Shown: positions 1-8,842 of the stretch, one piece after another | Position numbering within the stretch: position 1 is the stretch's first letter | Layout of the letters: each line of letters starts with the position of its first letter | DNA from: Sphingobacterium arenae | GTDB taxonomy: Bacteria > Bacteroidota > Bacteroidia > Sphingobacteriales > Sphingobacteriaceae | DNA: 64,000 bases | Reading direction: 5' to 3' | Assembly (NCBI RefSeq): GCF_014692505.1 | Contig: NZ_JACNYK010000002.1 | Location: forward strand, 558,001-622,000 | Position numbers and translations under genes: made by a program | Notes under the pieces: generated by a model | Database searches by the model: none | What the model saw: the letters and a program-made list of their open reading frames with translations, nothing else | Told to the model about the DNA's origin: nothing

Positions 1-449
1 GATTTTTTGTACTATCCGAAACCTTTGATTGCAGCACGTATCGGGACAGTCTGGATCAGTATATTTATGTATCAAAACCGATAAAGAAAACCCCTCAGGG
101 CGTAGATCTAACCTCTGAGATCAGTGAAAAGGAAGCCCAGAAGCGCATCAATCGTTGGAACAAAACCTTTAGCGGCAAAGTTATTGATCCCGCTATTCTA
201 GAATTACTTAAAGTAAAGTGTTTTATCATTCCGATGGAGGATATTTCGACGTGTGTCAATAGCGCATACTTTGCATTTAAGGTGGATAAAAAAACATCCG
301 TATGGTCTATGGATTTGATTATCCGAGGATGTCACGATGATCCAGACCAGGCGCGTTCCGCACCGCAGGTCTCGTATGATACGATTCGTCTAGTGCCTCC
401 ATTTCCACCAAAAAAACAAGAGCAGTTATTTGAAATCTTGTTTGATTAA
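1..449 (+). CDS. 3' end of an unknown gene (cut by window edge)
   Basis: The frame in phase with base 3 is open from the first base and ends at a TAA at 447-449, so this is the C-terminal part of a longer protein; about 149 residues are visible. The first internal ATG (234) is unlikely to be the true start because coding-like sequence continues upstream of it. The visible part is soluble and mixed in charge, and ends in a proline-rich stretch (VPPFPPKK). I recognise no family. The next gene starts three bases after the stop, which suggests a shared transcript with the membrane protein and two-component genes. Confidence 0.7.
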   Translation, partial: FFVLSETFDCSTYRDSLDQYIYVSKPIKKTPQGVDLTSEISEKEAQKRINRWNKTFSGKVIDPAILELLKVKCFIIPMEDISTCVNSAYFAFKVDKKTSVWSMDLIIRGCHDDPDQARSAPQVSYDTIRLVPPFPPKKQEQLFEILFD

Positions 450-452
450 AAC

Positions 453-1136
453 ATGATGTCAAATTGGGTACAATGGCTGGATGCTGCAACGTGGTCCATA
501 CCCATTATATTGACCCTAAGCCTTGCAGCTTTAATCTGCTATAAGAAAGCATCCAACCCGTGGGATTACTACGTGTTTGCCTATCTGGCTATTGCGCTTA
601 TTGCGGATTTGTCTAGCCGATGTTGGCCCTATTTCTATGCAGATAATTTAGTTTTCGTACAGTTATATGCCTTGGCAGAATTGATTTTAGTGGGCCTCAT
701 GTATATGCAGTATTTCCTTACCCGTCTTCGAAAAATCGGGTGGTTGCTGCTATTCATAAGCGGAAGTTTCGTGGCCTGGGAGTTGGCGCATCATATCTTT
801 TGGGATAGTGATCAAGATTTTTCGCACTATCAATCGTACAGTCGCGTCGTCGTTTCGGCAACCCTTGTCACCTATGGGCTGGTGTCGTTGCTGCAGATGA
901 TTCAACGTCCCGATAGGATGAATCATCAAAAAGTGCGTCTGATTGTGGCATTGATCTTTTATTACAGTTTAAATTTTATATTCTATCTTCCCATCAATTT
1001 TTTCATTACAGCCCCTACCCATTTCAAATTTTTACTCTGGACTATAAACCTACTGGTTACCATCGGCTTTTACATCTATTTGACCCTATACTTATGGCGC
1101 TTTGGCAAAAAGAAGAAACCATTATTTTTTGGTTAA
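453..1136 (+). CDS. Polytopic membrane protein upstream of a sensor kinase
   Basis: This 227-residue protein is almost wholly hydrophobic, with about six or seven predicted membrane segments (near residues 13-30, 40-55, 65-85, 93-112, 133-150, 160-182 and 190-215) and a basic C-terminus (GKKKK). No enzymatic motif is visible. It starts three bases after the preceding gene and its 3' end overlaps the histidine kinase gene by 43 bases, so the genes are probably co-expressed. It may serve as the membrane sensor partner of the kinase, which has only one membrane segment; that role is inferred from position. Two ATG codons stand in tandem at the start and either could be used. Confidence 0.6.
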   Translation: MMSNWVQWLDAATWSIPIILTLSLAALICYKKASNPWDYYVFAYLAIALIADLSSRCWPYFYADNLVFVQLYALAELILVGLMYMQYFLTRLRKIGWLLLFISGSFVAWELAHHIFWDSDQDFSHYQSYSRVVVSATLVTYGLVSLLQMIQRPDRMNHQKVRLIVALIFYYSLNFIFYLPINFFITAPTHFKFLLWTINLLVTIGFYIYLTLYLWRFGKKKKPLFFG

Positions 1137-1867
1137 TCGTTTCCCTATTTTTTATCTCCGCTATTTTGATCTGTTTTTTTTGGTTATTCTATCGTTATCA
1201 GCAAAACATATATCAACAAAAAGTAGCGCATCTGGAAAACGAACACCGGTTTAAGGAGTCATTAAGACTCTCCATGCTCGAGAGTCAAGAAAATGAACGT
1301 GCCCGGATAGCACATGATTTGCATGACTCTCTAAATGGCCACTTAACTGCCCTGCAGTGGTCTATCGACCTTCATCTCGAGCCTCAAAAGCTGCAAGATA
1401 AGATCAGGTTTTGCATTGGAGAAGTACGACGTATTTCCCACAATCTCTACCCACCCCTGCTGGAAGAGACACCTTTAGAACACCTCATTTCCAATCAGGT
1501 GCAGCATTGGCTTAGCCGCTACGAAATTGATTATTATGTAGACGTCCGTATGCAGCAACCGATATCCAGCCCTATAAAATTACATTTTCTGCGCATTATT
1601 CAAGAACTCTTCGTTAATAGTGACAAACACAGTCAGGCCAACAAAGTCCGCTTACATTTACGTATTACACCATCATCACTGTGTATGTATTATCGTGACA
1701 ACGGAAAAGGCCTGGAGTCTGGATACCAAGCTGGATTAGGCATCAAAAGTATCCAAAACCGGATGATGATGATCTCCGGACAATACAAAACCAAATCGTA
1801 TAAAGGTTTTCAGTTTATTTCGATTTGTTCCGATAGTAGACACCTCTATAAACAAGCCCTTTCATGA
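1094..1867 (+). CDS. NarX-type sensor histidine kinase
   Basis: A 257-residue kinase with one membrane helix (about residues 10-34), a short coiled linker, and a HisKA_3 dimerisation domain with the phospho-acceptor histidine in RIAHDLHD (H74). A HATPase_c domain follows, with an N-box (QELFVNSDKHS, about residue 176) and a G-box (DNGKGLE ... GLGIKSIQNR). No periplasmic sensor domain is present, so the signal probably comes through another protein, perhaps the membrane protein it overlaps. The stop overlaps the start of the response regulator gene by four bases (ATGA), which indicates translational coupling. The start at 1094 is needed to keep the whole membrane helix. Confidence 0.85.
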   Translation: MALWQKEETIIFWLIVSLFFISAILICFFWLFYRYQQNIYQQKVAHLENEHRFKESLRLSMLESQENERARIAHDLHDSLNGHLTALQWSIDLHLEPQKLQDKIRFCIGEVRRISHNLYPPLLEETPLEHLISNQVQHWLSRYEIDYYVDVRMQQPISSPIKLHFLRIIQELFVNSDKHSQANKVRLHLRITPSSLCMYYRDNGKGLESGYQAGLGIKSIQNRMMMISGQYKTKSYKGFQFISICSDSRHLYKQALS

Positions 1868-2550
1868 CAGCTTCCCCATCAAAAAAATACCGATTGGCAT
1901 TGGTTGATGACGACCTTTTGCTCGTTGAACTGTTAAGTTCCTATTTAAAGAACAATGATCAGTTCGATATCGTTCTACAAGCCTCCGACGGCAATTCCTG
2001 CCTGGAGCACTTAGTTACGATGCAAGACCAACATCCAGAAATTTATATTATCGATTTGAAGATGGAAGGAATGGACGGGTTAACCCTGATAGATCATATT
2101 CAACATCGCTACACAGATTCGCGTATTGTTGTCATTTCCTCCCATTACCACAACGATACCTTGGGATTTATGATTAAGAAAGGTGTAGCCGCTTTTTTGC
2201 CCAAAGGCGTTTCTTTGAAGGTCTTGATCGAGGTGCTCGACGAAGTGATGCGCAGAGGCTTTTATCTTCTACCAGAGCAAGTGGATATCTTGCGGCAGCA
2301 AATATCCCATAAGGTATCGCCTCCGCGACTTGGAAGCGAGCTGTTAACATCGCGCGAGCAAGATGTGCTTATTCGATTAGCACAACAAAAGACAGCCAAA
2401 GAAATTGCGGATGAGCTGTTTATTACTACCCGAACCGTGGAAGGCCATAAGAACAATCTGTTTGCTAAAACCGGTGCGAAGAATTTAGTAGGATTGGTAC
2501 TTTACGCCATCCAGCAAAAAATCATCGACCCCGATAACATCAACATATAG
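1864..2550 (+). CDS. NarL/FixJ-family response regulator
   Basis: A 228-residue two-domain regulator. The receiver domain has the acidic pair in ALVDDDLLL, the phosphorylation site aspartate in YIIDLKMEGMDG, and the switch residues in VISSH and FLPKG. The C-terminal LuxR-type helix-turn-helix spans about residues 158-225 (LTSREQDVLIRLAQ, TTRTVEGHKNN). It is translationally coupled to the kinase gene. The following 145-base gap leads to the aegerolysin gene on the same strand, so this pair could control the toxin genes, but nothing in the sequence proves it. Confidence 0.87.
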   Translation: MTASPSKKYRLALVDDDLLLVELLSSYLKNNDQFDIVLQASDGNSCLEHLVTMQDQHPEIYIIDLKMEGMDGLTLIDHIQHRYTDSRIVVISSHYHNDTLGFMIKKGVAAFLPKGVSLKVLIEVLDEVMRRGFYLLPEQVDILRQQISHKVSPPRLGSELLTSREQDVLIRLAQQKTAKEIADELFITTRTVEGHKNNLFAKTGAKNLVGLVLYAIQQKIIDPDNINI

Positions 2551-2582
2551 CATCCACGTATTTTTACCTCTTTCTTATAGTC

Positions 2583-2597
2583 AGGTAATTGCTACCT
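2583..2597. promoter_or_regulatory. Short inverted repeat upstream of the aegerolysin gene
   Basis: AGGTA and TACCT flank a five-base centre (ATTGC) about 100 bases upstream of the aegerolysin start. NarL-type regulators bind short inverted repeats of this size, so it is a possible operator. No good TAnnTTTG box was found; AAACTTTG at 2620-2627 is the closest. Confidence 0.2.
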
Positions 2598-2695
2598 AAA
2601 AATCCTGCACATTTACCGCAAACTTTGTGTATGCCAAAAGCAACACGAGGATATGCTATTGGTTATTTTAAGTCTAACGATTAAATTATTTTATC

Positions 2696-3112
2696 ATGGG
2701 GTATAACCAATACGTAGAGCTAAGATTACGCTCTGAAAATCTAAGACTGGGCGTAGAAGAAGCCAAGTTGGACTGCGGAAAATTTTATGAAACAGGTGAT
2801 AAGGACAAAGAAGTTTCTTCCGCTGAAATCGACAAAATTACGGTCAATAATGGAAAGTGGTCAATGATCAATTCTTGCGGTCGTCACAGTGCAATGAAAG
2901 GTACCGAAGGTAGCATAACCATCAAAGATCTAGATACCCAAGTCGTGTTGGGAAAATACAAATGGGATTGCCCCTATTGGTCTTCCGGCAATACTTCTCA
3001 ATTTACTTGGGATAATGAAGAGCTGAAAGCGTTTTATTATATCCAACTTGATCCAGGTGCGTTGTCTTCAGGACCTATCGGTAAGGCTTTTCTCCTAATT
3101 GTAAAATATTAA
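2696..3112 (+). CDS. Aegerolysin-family lipid-binding protein
   Basis: A 138-residue protein that matches the aegerolysin fold from end to end. It has the N-terminal strand with YNQYVELRL, the block GDKDKEVSSAEI, the INSCGRHSAMKGTEG segment and the KWDCPYW tryptophan/cysteine motif, all of which I recall from ostreolysin and bacterial aegerolysins. There is no signal peptide, as is usual for the family. Aegerolysins bind specific membrane lipids and recruit a larger partner to form pores. The gene lies 12 bases upstream of a 732-residue MACPF-like gene, the arrangement of two-component cytolysins such as ostreolysin/pleurotolysin B and the Alcaligenes AfIP-1A/1B insecticidal pair. The host target here is unknown. 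Confidence 0.88.
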   Translation: MGYNQYVELRLRSENLRLGVEEAKLDCGKFYETGDKDKEVSSAEIDKITVNNGKWSMINSCGRHSAMKGTEGSITIKDLDTQVVLGKYKWDCPYWSSGNTSQFTWDNEELKAFYYIQLDPGALSSGPIGKAFLLIVKY

Positions 3113-3124
3113 AATACGACCGCA

Positions 3125-5323
3125 ATGAAATTAAGAAAATTATCATCTAGCCCTTTTTACAGTATACAAGTTGGCGCCACAATTTCCAGTTCCAATGGCA
3201 AATTTGGGCCATCATTAATTAATAGTCCAGTAACTAAATTTGTGGCAGACACACAGCAGACCACTTCTATGAAAGGAGAAAGTTCCTACGTTTATGCTGA
3301 CCAAGTCAACCAAGGCTCCTTCAGTGTCGTCGGTGGGTATGGCATTAGCGGAGTGGCCAAAGTGGATGCGGGCGTATCCGCTTATGCTGGACACTCCCAA
3401 CAAAGTAATAGAAAAGAAGTCAGTTTGACATACTCCTTACAGATCAATAGTGGTATAGAATATATCAACTTCGATGATCTAAGCGTTATGGATTTAGTCA
3501 ACTCCTTAGCCAACGGGCCAAAAGGACAGCTTTTAAACGCATTAAACTACTTTACAGAGATTCAAAAACAACTTAAAGAAAAGCGTGTAGACCTGTTAGA
3601 AGTTATTGCCGGAAAAATAGACGACCCCGCTTTGAAAGAGCTTCTAAACAAGTGGTTGAGCGCTTCTCATACTTTTTTTAATTCATACGGTGATGGTATC
3701 GTCGCTGGCGTGATTTGGGGAGGAGTCGGCGAAGTAGATTTAAAGCTAACAGCCGAACAAAAAGAAGAAAATTGGCGTTATGGCGGCTCCGCCAAATTTA
3801 GCTATGCAGGCGTTGGAAAATCAATAAGTGTCGCCGCCGCGTATGATGGTTCCAATACCAATCGCAATGCAAATATTGACTTTAGAGTGGAGAGTCTAGC
3901 CGTTGGCGGTGTTGTTTTGCAACAGGTACAAACTTGGGCCAACACGTTGAACGAGGCAGGGCTTAATCAGCTATGGAATGTATCTGTCTTGGATAAGGCC
4001 CCAGCGTTATCCGGACCGCCAGACGAACCGGTTATACCACCATTCCAACAACCTCCATCCGATCCAAAAGTAACCGATCTCTTTGATAAAATTGGGAGCT
4101 TAGAAGAATTGGGAGCCTATGCCAAAGCATCCGCGTTCGAAGCAGCAAAAGCAAAAGATCCCAATCTCACGCTTGATAAGTTTTTAGAAGAAGAGAATCA
4201 ACCCGCAAAAACAGAAGCCTTAGCGAATATAAAAACTGACGTGCTCAACAACGAATTGCCGGAGCCTGAAGAAAACACCTTGAACCGTGCATTGGATGAT
4301 ATCACCGATGTAGAAAATTCTGTTCTCAATACACAGGTCGGCACAAGTGGCAACCTGTCTGTACTAGGCATGTGGATCGTCAATTGGTCCGAACTGTTTC
4401 CCTGGTTGGTTAGAGGATTTGATAATGATATTACACCCGATTTGCGGTTACACGAAGTACTCCAAAAACAAATGGTATTACAAGATCTTATTGCGCTAGA
4501 ACGTATATACTCCCTATTGGACAATAGTGGGATAAATGCCGAAGCGCTCGAGATGCCCAAATTCGACGATTTAGTCATTGAATATGCTCGGTCTGTCCAT
4601 TATATACAAGATAATTTCGAGAAAGATACCGTCGTGACGGAGGCATTGCAGCAGTTAGGTCAACCAGCAAAGGCTATTCTGGATATCTGGCAAGAGAATT
4701 ATTTCCTTCGATCTTGCGAGCTCGGTCTAGGCATCTTAGTGGACAACGAATTCTCCGTCGAAAGAAAGATAAAAAAGGCAACAAATCTAGACCAAACAGA
4801 TGTCCAACTTATTTACGATAAAATAGCATTATCTATCAGTGGACCCAACGATTATTATCGATTTAGAGATACCTTGATGGGTATCCCGCTAATTACACCT
4901 GGAGGGAAAGTTTATCTTGTCGGTCAGAATAATATGGCTCTTACCAACGTCAATAAAGAGACGGGCGAGTTTACATTCTCCCGAAATGCCAGTCAGTTTT
5001 TGCATTTCACTATTGAAAAAAATGAGCAACGATTGGTCAGTAGCGAAAAAGACATCGTGCTTTTACCGATCAAGTTTGAAGTTGCAAAAAATATTGACAA
5101 TTGGTACGGCAGGGTAATCAGTAATAATTTGGCATCCAATAAAAGCTTGCTCGATAAGTTTAACGTCCTCGAAGAGGAGATGAAAGGGTTGCCTAAATAC
5201 TCCTACAGCAGCGACTTCTTCAAGGGAATTCCAAATTGGAATCCCGAAACCTCCTATAGTACACGTGTGCTGCCGGTACAATACCTCGGTATAACCAATC
5301 GCATCGGGAATATTTTCCGCTAG
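3125..5323 (+). CDS. MACPF-like pore-forming partner of the aegerolysin
   Basis: A 732-residue protein without a signal peptide. Around residues 188-205 the segment SYGDGIVAGVIWGG resembles the MACPF signature (YG followed by a hydrophobic strand ending in GG), and the surrounding Gly/Ser-rich amphipathic strands look like membrane-inserting hairpins. A proline-rich linker (about residues 297-315) separates this from a mostly helical C-terminal half with no recognised domain. The size and pairing with an aegerolysin recall the large subunit of the AfIP-1A/1B binary protein. The intergenic gap is only 12 bases, so the two are almost certainly one operon. The MACPF assignment rests on motif shape and context and should be confirmed by profile or structure comparison. 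Confidence 0.65.
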   Translation: MKLRKLSSSPFYSIQVGATISSSNGKFGPSLINSPVTKFVADTQQTTSMKGESSYVYADQVNQGSFSVVGGYGISGVAKVDAGVSAYAGHSQQSNRKEVSLTYSLQINSGIEYINFDDLSVMDLVNSLANGPKGQLLNALNYFTEIQKQLKEKRVDLLEVIAGKIDDPALKELLNKWLSASHTFFNSYGDGIVAGVIWGGVGEVDLKLTAEQKEENWRYGGSAKFSYAGVGKSISVAAAYDGSNTNRNANIDFRVESLAVGGVVLQQVQTWANTLNEAGLNQLWNVSVLDKAPALSGPPDEPVIPPFQQPPSDPKVTDLFDKIGSLEELGAYAKASAFEAAKAKDPNLTLDKFLEEENQPAKTEALANIKTDVLNNELPEPEENTLNRALDDITDVENSVLNTQVGTSGNLSVLGMWIVNWSELFPWLVRGFDNDITPDLRLHEVLQKQMVLQDLIALERIYSLLDNSGINAEALEMPKFDDLVIEYARSVHYIQDNFEKDTVVTEALQQLGQPAKAILDIWQENYFLRSCELGLGILVDNEFSVERKIKKATNLDQTDVQLIYDKIALSISGPNDYYRFRDTLMGIPLITPGGKVYLVGQNNMALTNVNKETGEFTFSRNASQFLHFTIEKNEQRLVSSEKDIVLLPIKFEVAKNIDNWYGRVISNNLASNKSLLDKFNVLEEEMKGLPKYSYSSDFFKGIPNWNPETSYSTRVLPVQYLGITNRIGNIFR

Positions 5324-5335
5324 ACTCCGAGCGCG

Positions 5336-5355
5336 ATCTCTGGCCCTCCAGAGAT
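5336..5355. terminator. Hairpin just after the toxin operon
   Basis: A perfect 8-bp stem (ATCTCTGG/CCAGAGAT) with a CCCT loop lies 13 bases after the stop of the MACPF-like gene. No U-tract follows, so it may act as an RNA-stabilising stem or with the second hairpin nearby. Confidence 0.4.
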
Positions 5356-5380
5356 TCCCGGCATCCATTTACAAACATAA

Positions 5381-5408
5381 AACTCCCGAGGCCTGCGCCC
5401 CGGGAGTT
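5381..5408. terminator. Terminator hairpin between convergent genes
   Basis: The arms AACTCCCG and CGGGAGTT form an 8-bp stem with a 12-base loop between the toxin operon and the convergent GH2 gene. It could stop transcription from both sides; flanking T/A tracts are weak. Confidence 0.5.
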
Positions 5409-5445
5409 CGTTATACAGTTACAAGATACACCTATCGTCCCATAT

Positions 5446-8280
5446 TTATGGGTACTTCCCTACGAAATCAAACACCAGTTTACCTTCTATCCATTCTGGT
5501 CCTATTTTATTGGGCTGCCCCTCTGGACCATGGTTTGTCGCTGCATCAAACTTGGTTCCGATAGCACTGATGCCATTCAAAAAAGAGATGTCGCCTGCAG
5601 GGAACGGAGGCGAATTATGGTCATTTTCTGCGGCTTGCGGCCCTGGTGGCGTATAAAGTCTTAGAAACAGATCATCGCTTTCGCTATAGATCACAAAGGG
5701 TTTAATCGTATTTTCGATGACAACCCAATTGAAATTCCGGTAATAGCCTTTAAACTCGGGATATTCCCAGGATTCTCCGGTAACCGTATTATTGTACTTT
5801 TTATGCCAAACGCCGTAATGGTTACCTTTCATTCTATTTTTCCAAACCCGATAAGGGCCTCTTCCCATATATTTCACACCTGTTACCAGCTCTTCGGGAA
5901 AATCAAAGTTTATTCCCAAATAATCAAACGCATTGCCGGCATCTCCTGTGTCGTGGTAATACGCATAGTCCAATGTCAGCAAACCATTGGGAGCTAGTTT
6001 ATACTTCACCCGTTTCAGCGGGCCGTTATAATGTATTTCGACAAAGACACTGTCTCCTTTTGTAGCGTGCTCCATAGAGACAAACTCCGCCTTTCCTACG
6101 GCCGGTTGAGGTCCGTTCGAGAAAGGAATCTGCTCATCACCACTTTTTACCTGATGGATCAATCCCGAGCTTTTGTCGAAGCTGATGGCTAAACCGCCGG
6201 CTGTTAGCGTTACATCACGCTCCGTTTCCATCACCTGTGCCTTTGCTTGCGGACGCGGTTCGTTGATCCATTGTTCGTTGATCGTTTTCACCGACTTGAG
6301 CGGCCAGGTCCATGTGTAGAGTTCTCTTCCGTGTACATCGGTAGCCTTTAGCGTTAAGAGATCGGCCTTTTCCTTTTTTTGCTGATCGAAAGGAATTTTC
6401 ATCGTCCCGCGTTGTTTGGGTTGCAGATCGGGTCCAGCGATCGATCCCTCATCCAACACCTTGCCTATCGTATCCTGCGCATAAGGCGAAGGAAAAGTGC
6501 TGAGTTTCCAAGCAAACTGCACGGTATTTAAATTGGTGTAAAGATAGCGGTTCTCTATTTCCAGGCCACCATCAAAATGAGTTGGCAGCTTTTCGTGGTC
6601 GATATAAACCGGCGACCAGATTTCTTTGATCGTATAAAAGCTGCCTTCCTTTTCACGGTAAGGACCTAAAATGCCATCGGGAGCGTGGTTGCCATCGGCA
6701 TCGATACGACCACCTTGATCTAGCCTAACTACGCCTTCATCTGCAAATACCCATAGAAAACCGCCGGCAGAAAGCGGATTGGCCATCATCTTGTTCCAGT
6801 GGTCGTTTAAACCGGCGCCGTGCCCGCCATCAAACAGGCCGTGCAAAAACTCTGTGGGAAAGAATACCTCTTTGCCATTATATAGCGATCCGTCGCAGCA
6901 ATCATAGCCTTTATAGTGTTGCGTGTCGGTGCCATTAAAAATATTCCAGGGATGAATGACGATTCTATTTTGGGGATCGTATTTGGCATAATCTTCCACA
7001 AGTTCATGATTATTCCCCCCTTCATTGCCATTAGCCCAGATAACGATGGACGGATGGTTTACATCCTTGGTTACCATCTCTTTCAACAATTTACGCCCAA
7101 CAGCTGTATCGTACTTCTTCTGCCAACCGGTTAATTCATCGATAACAAAAAGACCAAGGGAATCACATACGTCGAGGAAATGGCCGTCGGGCGGATAGTG
7201 AGACATCCGTACCGCATTCATGTTCATATCTTTCATGAGATTGACGTCCATGATGCTGATCTCCTTGCTCATGGTTCTACCGGAGGTTGGCCAAGCGCTA
7301 TGTCTGTTGACACCTTTGAACATTACTTTAACACCGTTTACGAAAAAGCCTACTCCTCGCTTTAACTCGACCGTTCGGAATCCAAACTTTTCGGTTTTGG
7401 TATGCACCATATTTTGCTTCGCATCGAGCAGCTTCAGCTCGACCTGATAGCGATTGGGAAACTCGGGCGACCAAAGGTCGGGCGATTCCACCTGTGTACG
7501 CAGACTTGTTTTTTCTGCACCTTTTTCAAGCGGCATACGAAAAGGCGCACCCACTTTTTCTCCATCCAACGTTTTTATCTGGGCCTCCACCGTCTGATTT
7601 TTTTGATCCCCTTCTGTATAAACATTGATCAAAAAGCTACCATCTGCCTTCGCATCAATAGCGGTCCACTCGATATGGCTCTCTGGAACGATTTCCAGGT
7701 ATACGGGCCTAAAGATGCCGCCAAAAACCCAAAAGTCCGACATACGCTCCGCTCTATTGACCGAGGTATCCGAAGAAATTTTCCGGACCGTTACCTCCAG
7801 CAGATTCTCGCCGGATGATTTGAGCAGCTTCGTAATGTCGTACTTAAACCGGTAAAAGGAGCCTTGATGCATGGGGCCTGCAGATTTCCCGTTCACCTTT
7901 ACCTCGGTGTCGGTCATTGATCCTTCAAAAACAAGCTTTACCGTCTTATTTTTCCAGTGCGCATCAGAAACAAATGTATGCTTATAATAGCCAATTTCAT
8001 TTTTCTCGAAATCTTCCTGCCAGCCATAATGATAGGTACCAAAACCTTTGGTTTCCCAGTTGGAGGGCACCGGTATTTTACTCCAGGTGCCGCTATTGGC
8101 GCCACTGCTCACCATAAAATCCCAATCTACGGTATGGTCTTTATCGGTACCCGAAAGATAGTTGATCACTGTGGATTGACCGCAGACGGTACTTATTGTT
8201 ACGAAATGGAGCAGGTACATGGCCCACTTCGTTGCATTTTTGATACTTCTTTTTTGGATCATGGTGTTTTTTATTGCCAA
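5446..8280 (-). CDS. GH2 family beta-galactosidase-like enzyme, secreted
   Basis: A 944-residue glycoside hydrolase with an N-terminal signal peptide (hydrophobic stretch ending near VCGQS). The order is typical of GH2: jelly-roll sugar-binding domain with IPVPSNWE, Ig-like domain, then a TIM barrel. The acid/base glutamate lies in ANGNEGG (about E420) and the likely nucleophile in FFPTEFLHG (about E477). A C-terminal beta-sandwich of the Bgal_small type follows (YMGRGPYRVWKNR). It probably removes beta-galactosyl or related residues from plant polysaccharides in the periplasm; exact specificity cannot be read from sequence. No SusC/SusD pair is adjacent. The promoter must lie in the 203-base divergent gap to the LytTR gene. 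Confidence 0.85.
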   Translation of the reverse strand: MAIKNTMIQKRSIKNATKWAMYLLHFVTISTVCGQSTVINYLSGTDKDHTVDWDFMVSSGANSGTWSKIPVPSNWETKGFGTYHYGWQEDFEKNEIGYYKHTFVSDAHWKNKTVKLVFEGSMTDTEVKVNGKSAGPMHQGSFYRFKYDITKLLKSSGENLLEVTVRKISSDTSVNRAERMSDFWVFGGIFRPVYLEIVPESHIEWTAIDAKADGSFLINVYTEGDQKNQTVEAQIKTLDGEKVGAPFRMPLEKGAEKTSLRTQVESPDLWSPEFPNRYQVELKLLDAKQNMVHTKTEKFGFRTVELKRGVGFFVNGVKVMFKGVNRHSAWPTSGRTMSKEISIMDVNLMKDMNMNAVRMSHYPPDGHFLDVCDSLGLFVIDELTGWQKKYDTAVGRKLLKEMVTKDVNHPSIVIWANGNEGGNNHELVEDYAKYDPQNRIVIHPWNIFNGTDTQHYKGYDCCDGSLYNGKEVFFPTEFLHGLFDGGHGAGLNDHWNKMMANPLSAGGFLWVFADEGVVRLDQGGRIDADGNHAPDGILGPYREKEGSFYTIKEIWSPVYIDHEKLPTHFDGGLEIENRYLYTNLNTVQFAWKLSTFPSPYAQDTIGKVLDEGSIAGPDLQPKQRGTMKIPFDQQKKEKADLLTLKATDVHGRELYTWTWPLKSVKTINEQWINEPRPQAKAQVMETERDVTLTAGGLAISFDKSSGLIHQVKSGDEQIPFSNGPQPAVGKAEFVSMEHATKGDSVFVEIHYNGPLKRVKYKLAPNGLLTLDYAYYHDTGDAGNAFDYLGINFDFPEELVTGVKYMGRGPYRVWKNRMKGNHYGVWHKKYNNTVTGESWEYPEFKGYYRNFNWVVIENTIKPFVIYSESDDLFLRLYTPPGPQAAENDHNSPPFPAGDISFLNGISAIGTKFDAATNHGPEGQPNKIGPEWIEGKLVFDFVGKYP

Positions 8281-8483
8281 GCAGGATCTTGTTGAATATT
8301 GGGATTTGTATTTCGTTCGGTTTACATCTCAAATATATTAGTTTAAGTTCACGCATGCAAATATTAAAACCGACCGAGGTATCTGCAATAAAAAATCATA
8401 AAACCTTGGTTTTATAAGTACTACTACCTAAAAATATTTCCCCGCAATAATTCGATGGATTAGGCATAACGGTTCCGCTATTT

Positions 8484-8828
8484 TTGTATCCGATGAATAC
8501 CATTTTAATTGCGCATCTTTTCGTGGCAGATGGTAAACGGCTACGACGTATCGCCGTACAAGATATCCGATACCTGAAAGCTGCGGGCGACTATACCGTG
8601 ATCTACCTAGACAAGGGTGAGTTTATAAGTTCATCAGGTATCGGCTGTATCGAACAAAAGCTTGATCCATCCCGTTTTATGCGTGTGCACAGATCGTTTA
8701 TCGTCAACCTGGAGCACATCGACACCTGTCATCGTGATATCGGAAGGCTCTACCTTATGATGGACAATGGGCAGAAAATCGGGGTAGGAAAACGTTACAT
8801 GCATCAGATCAGATCTTTAATACTGTAA
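8484..8828 (+). CDS. Stand-alone LytTR DNA-binding protein
   Basis: A 114-residue protein that is little more than a LytTR domain, with the family motifs DIRYLKAAGDYTVIYL, RFMRVHRSFIVNLEHI and a basic C-terminus. There is no receiver domain, so it is not a classical response regulator and may act constitutively or bind a partner. The start could be MYP at 8484 or the second methionine three codons later (MNT). It is divergent from the GH2 gene and could regulate it. Its stop lies 14 bases from the convergent lipoprotein gene. Confidence 0.8.
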   Translation: MYPMNTILIAHLFVADGKRLRRIAVQDIRYLKAAGDYTVIYLDKGEFISSSGIGCIEQKLDPSRFMRVHRSFIVNLEHIDTCHRDIGRLYLMMDNGQKIGVGKRYMHQIRSLIL

Positions 8829-8842
8829 GTCGCTGGGTATTT

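Noticed and set aside
7402..7818. 138-codon plus-strand frame inside the GH2 gene
   Set aside because: It is antisense to well-conserved GH2 sequence and has no recognisable product.
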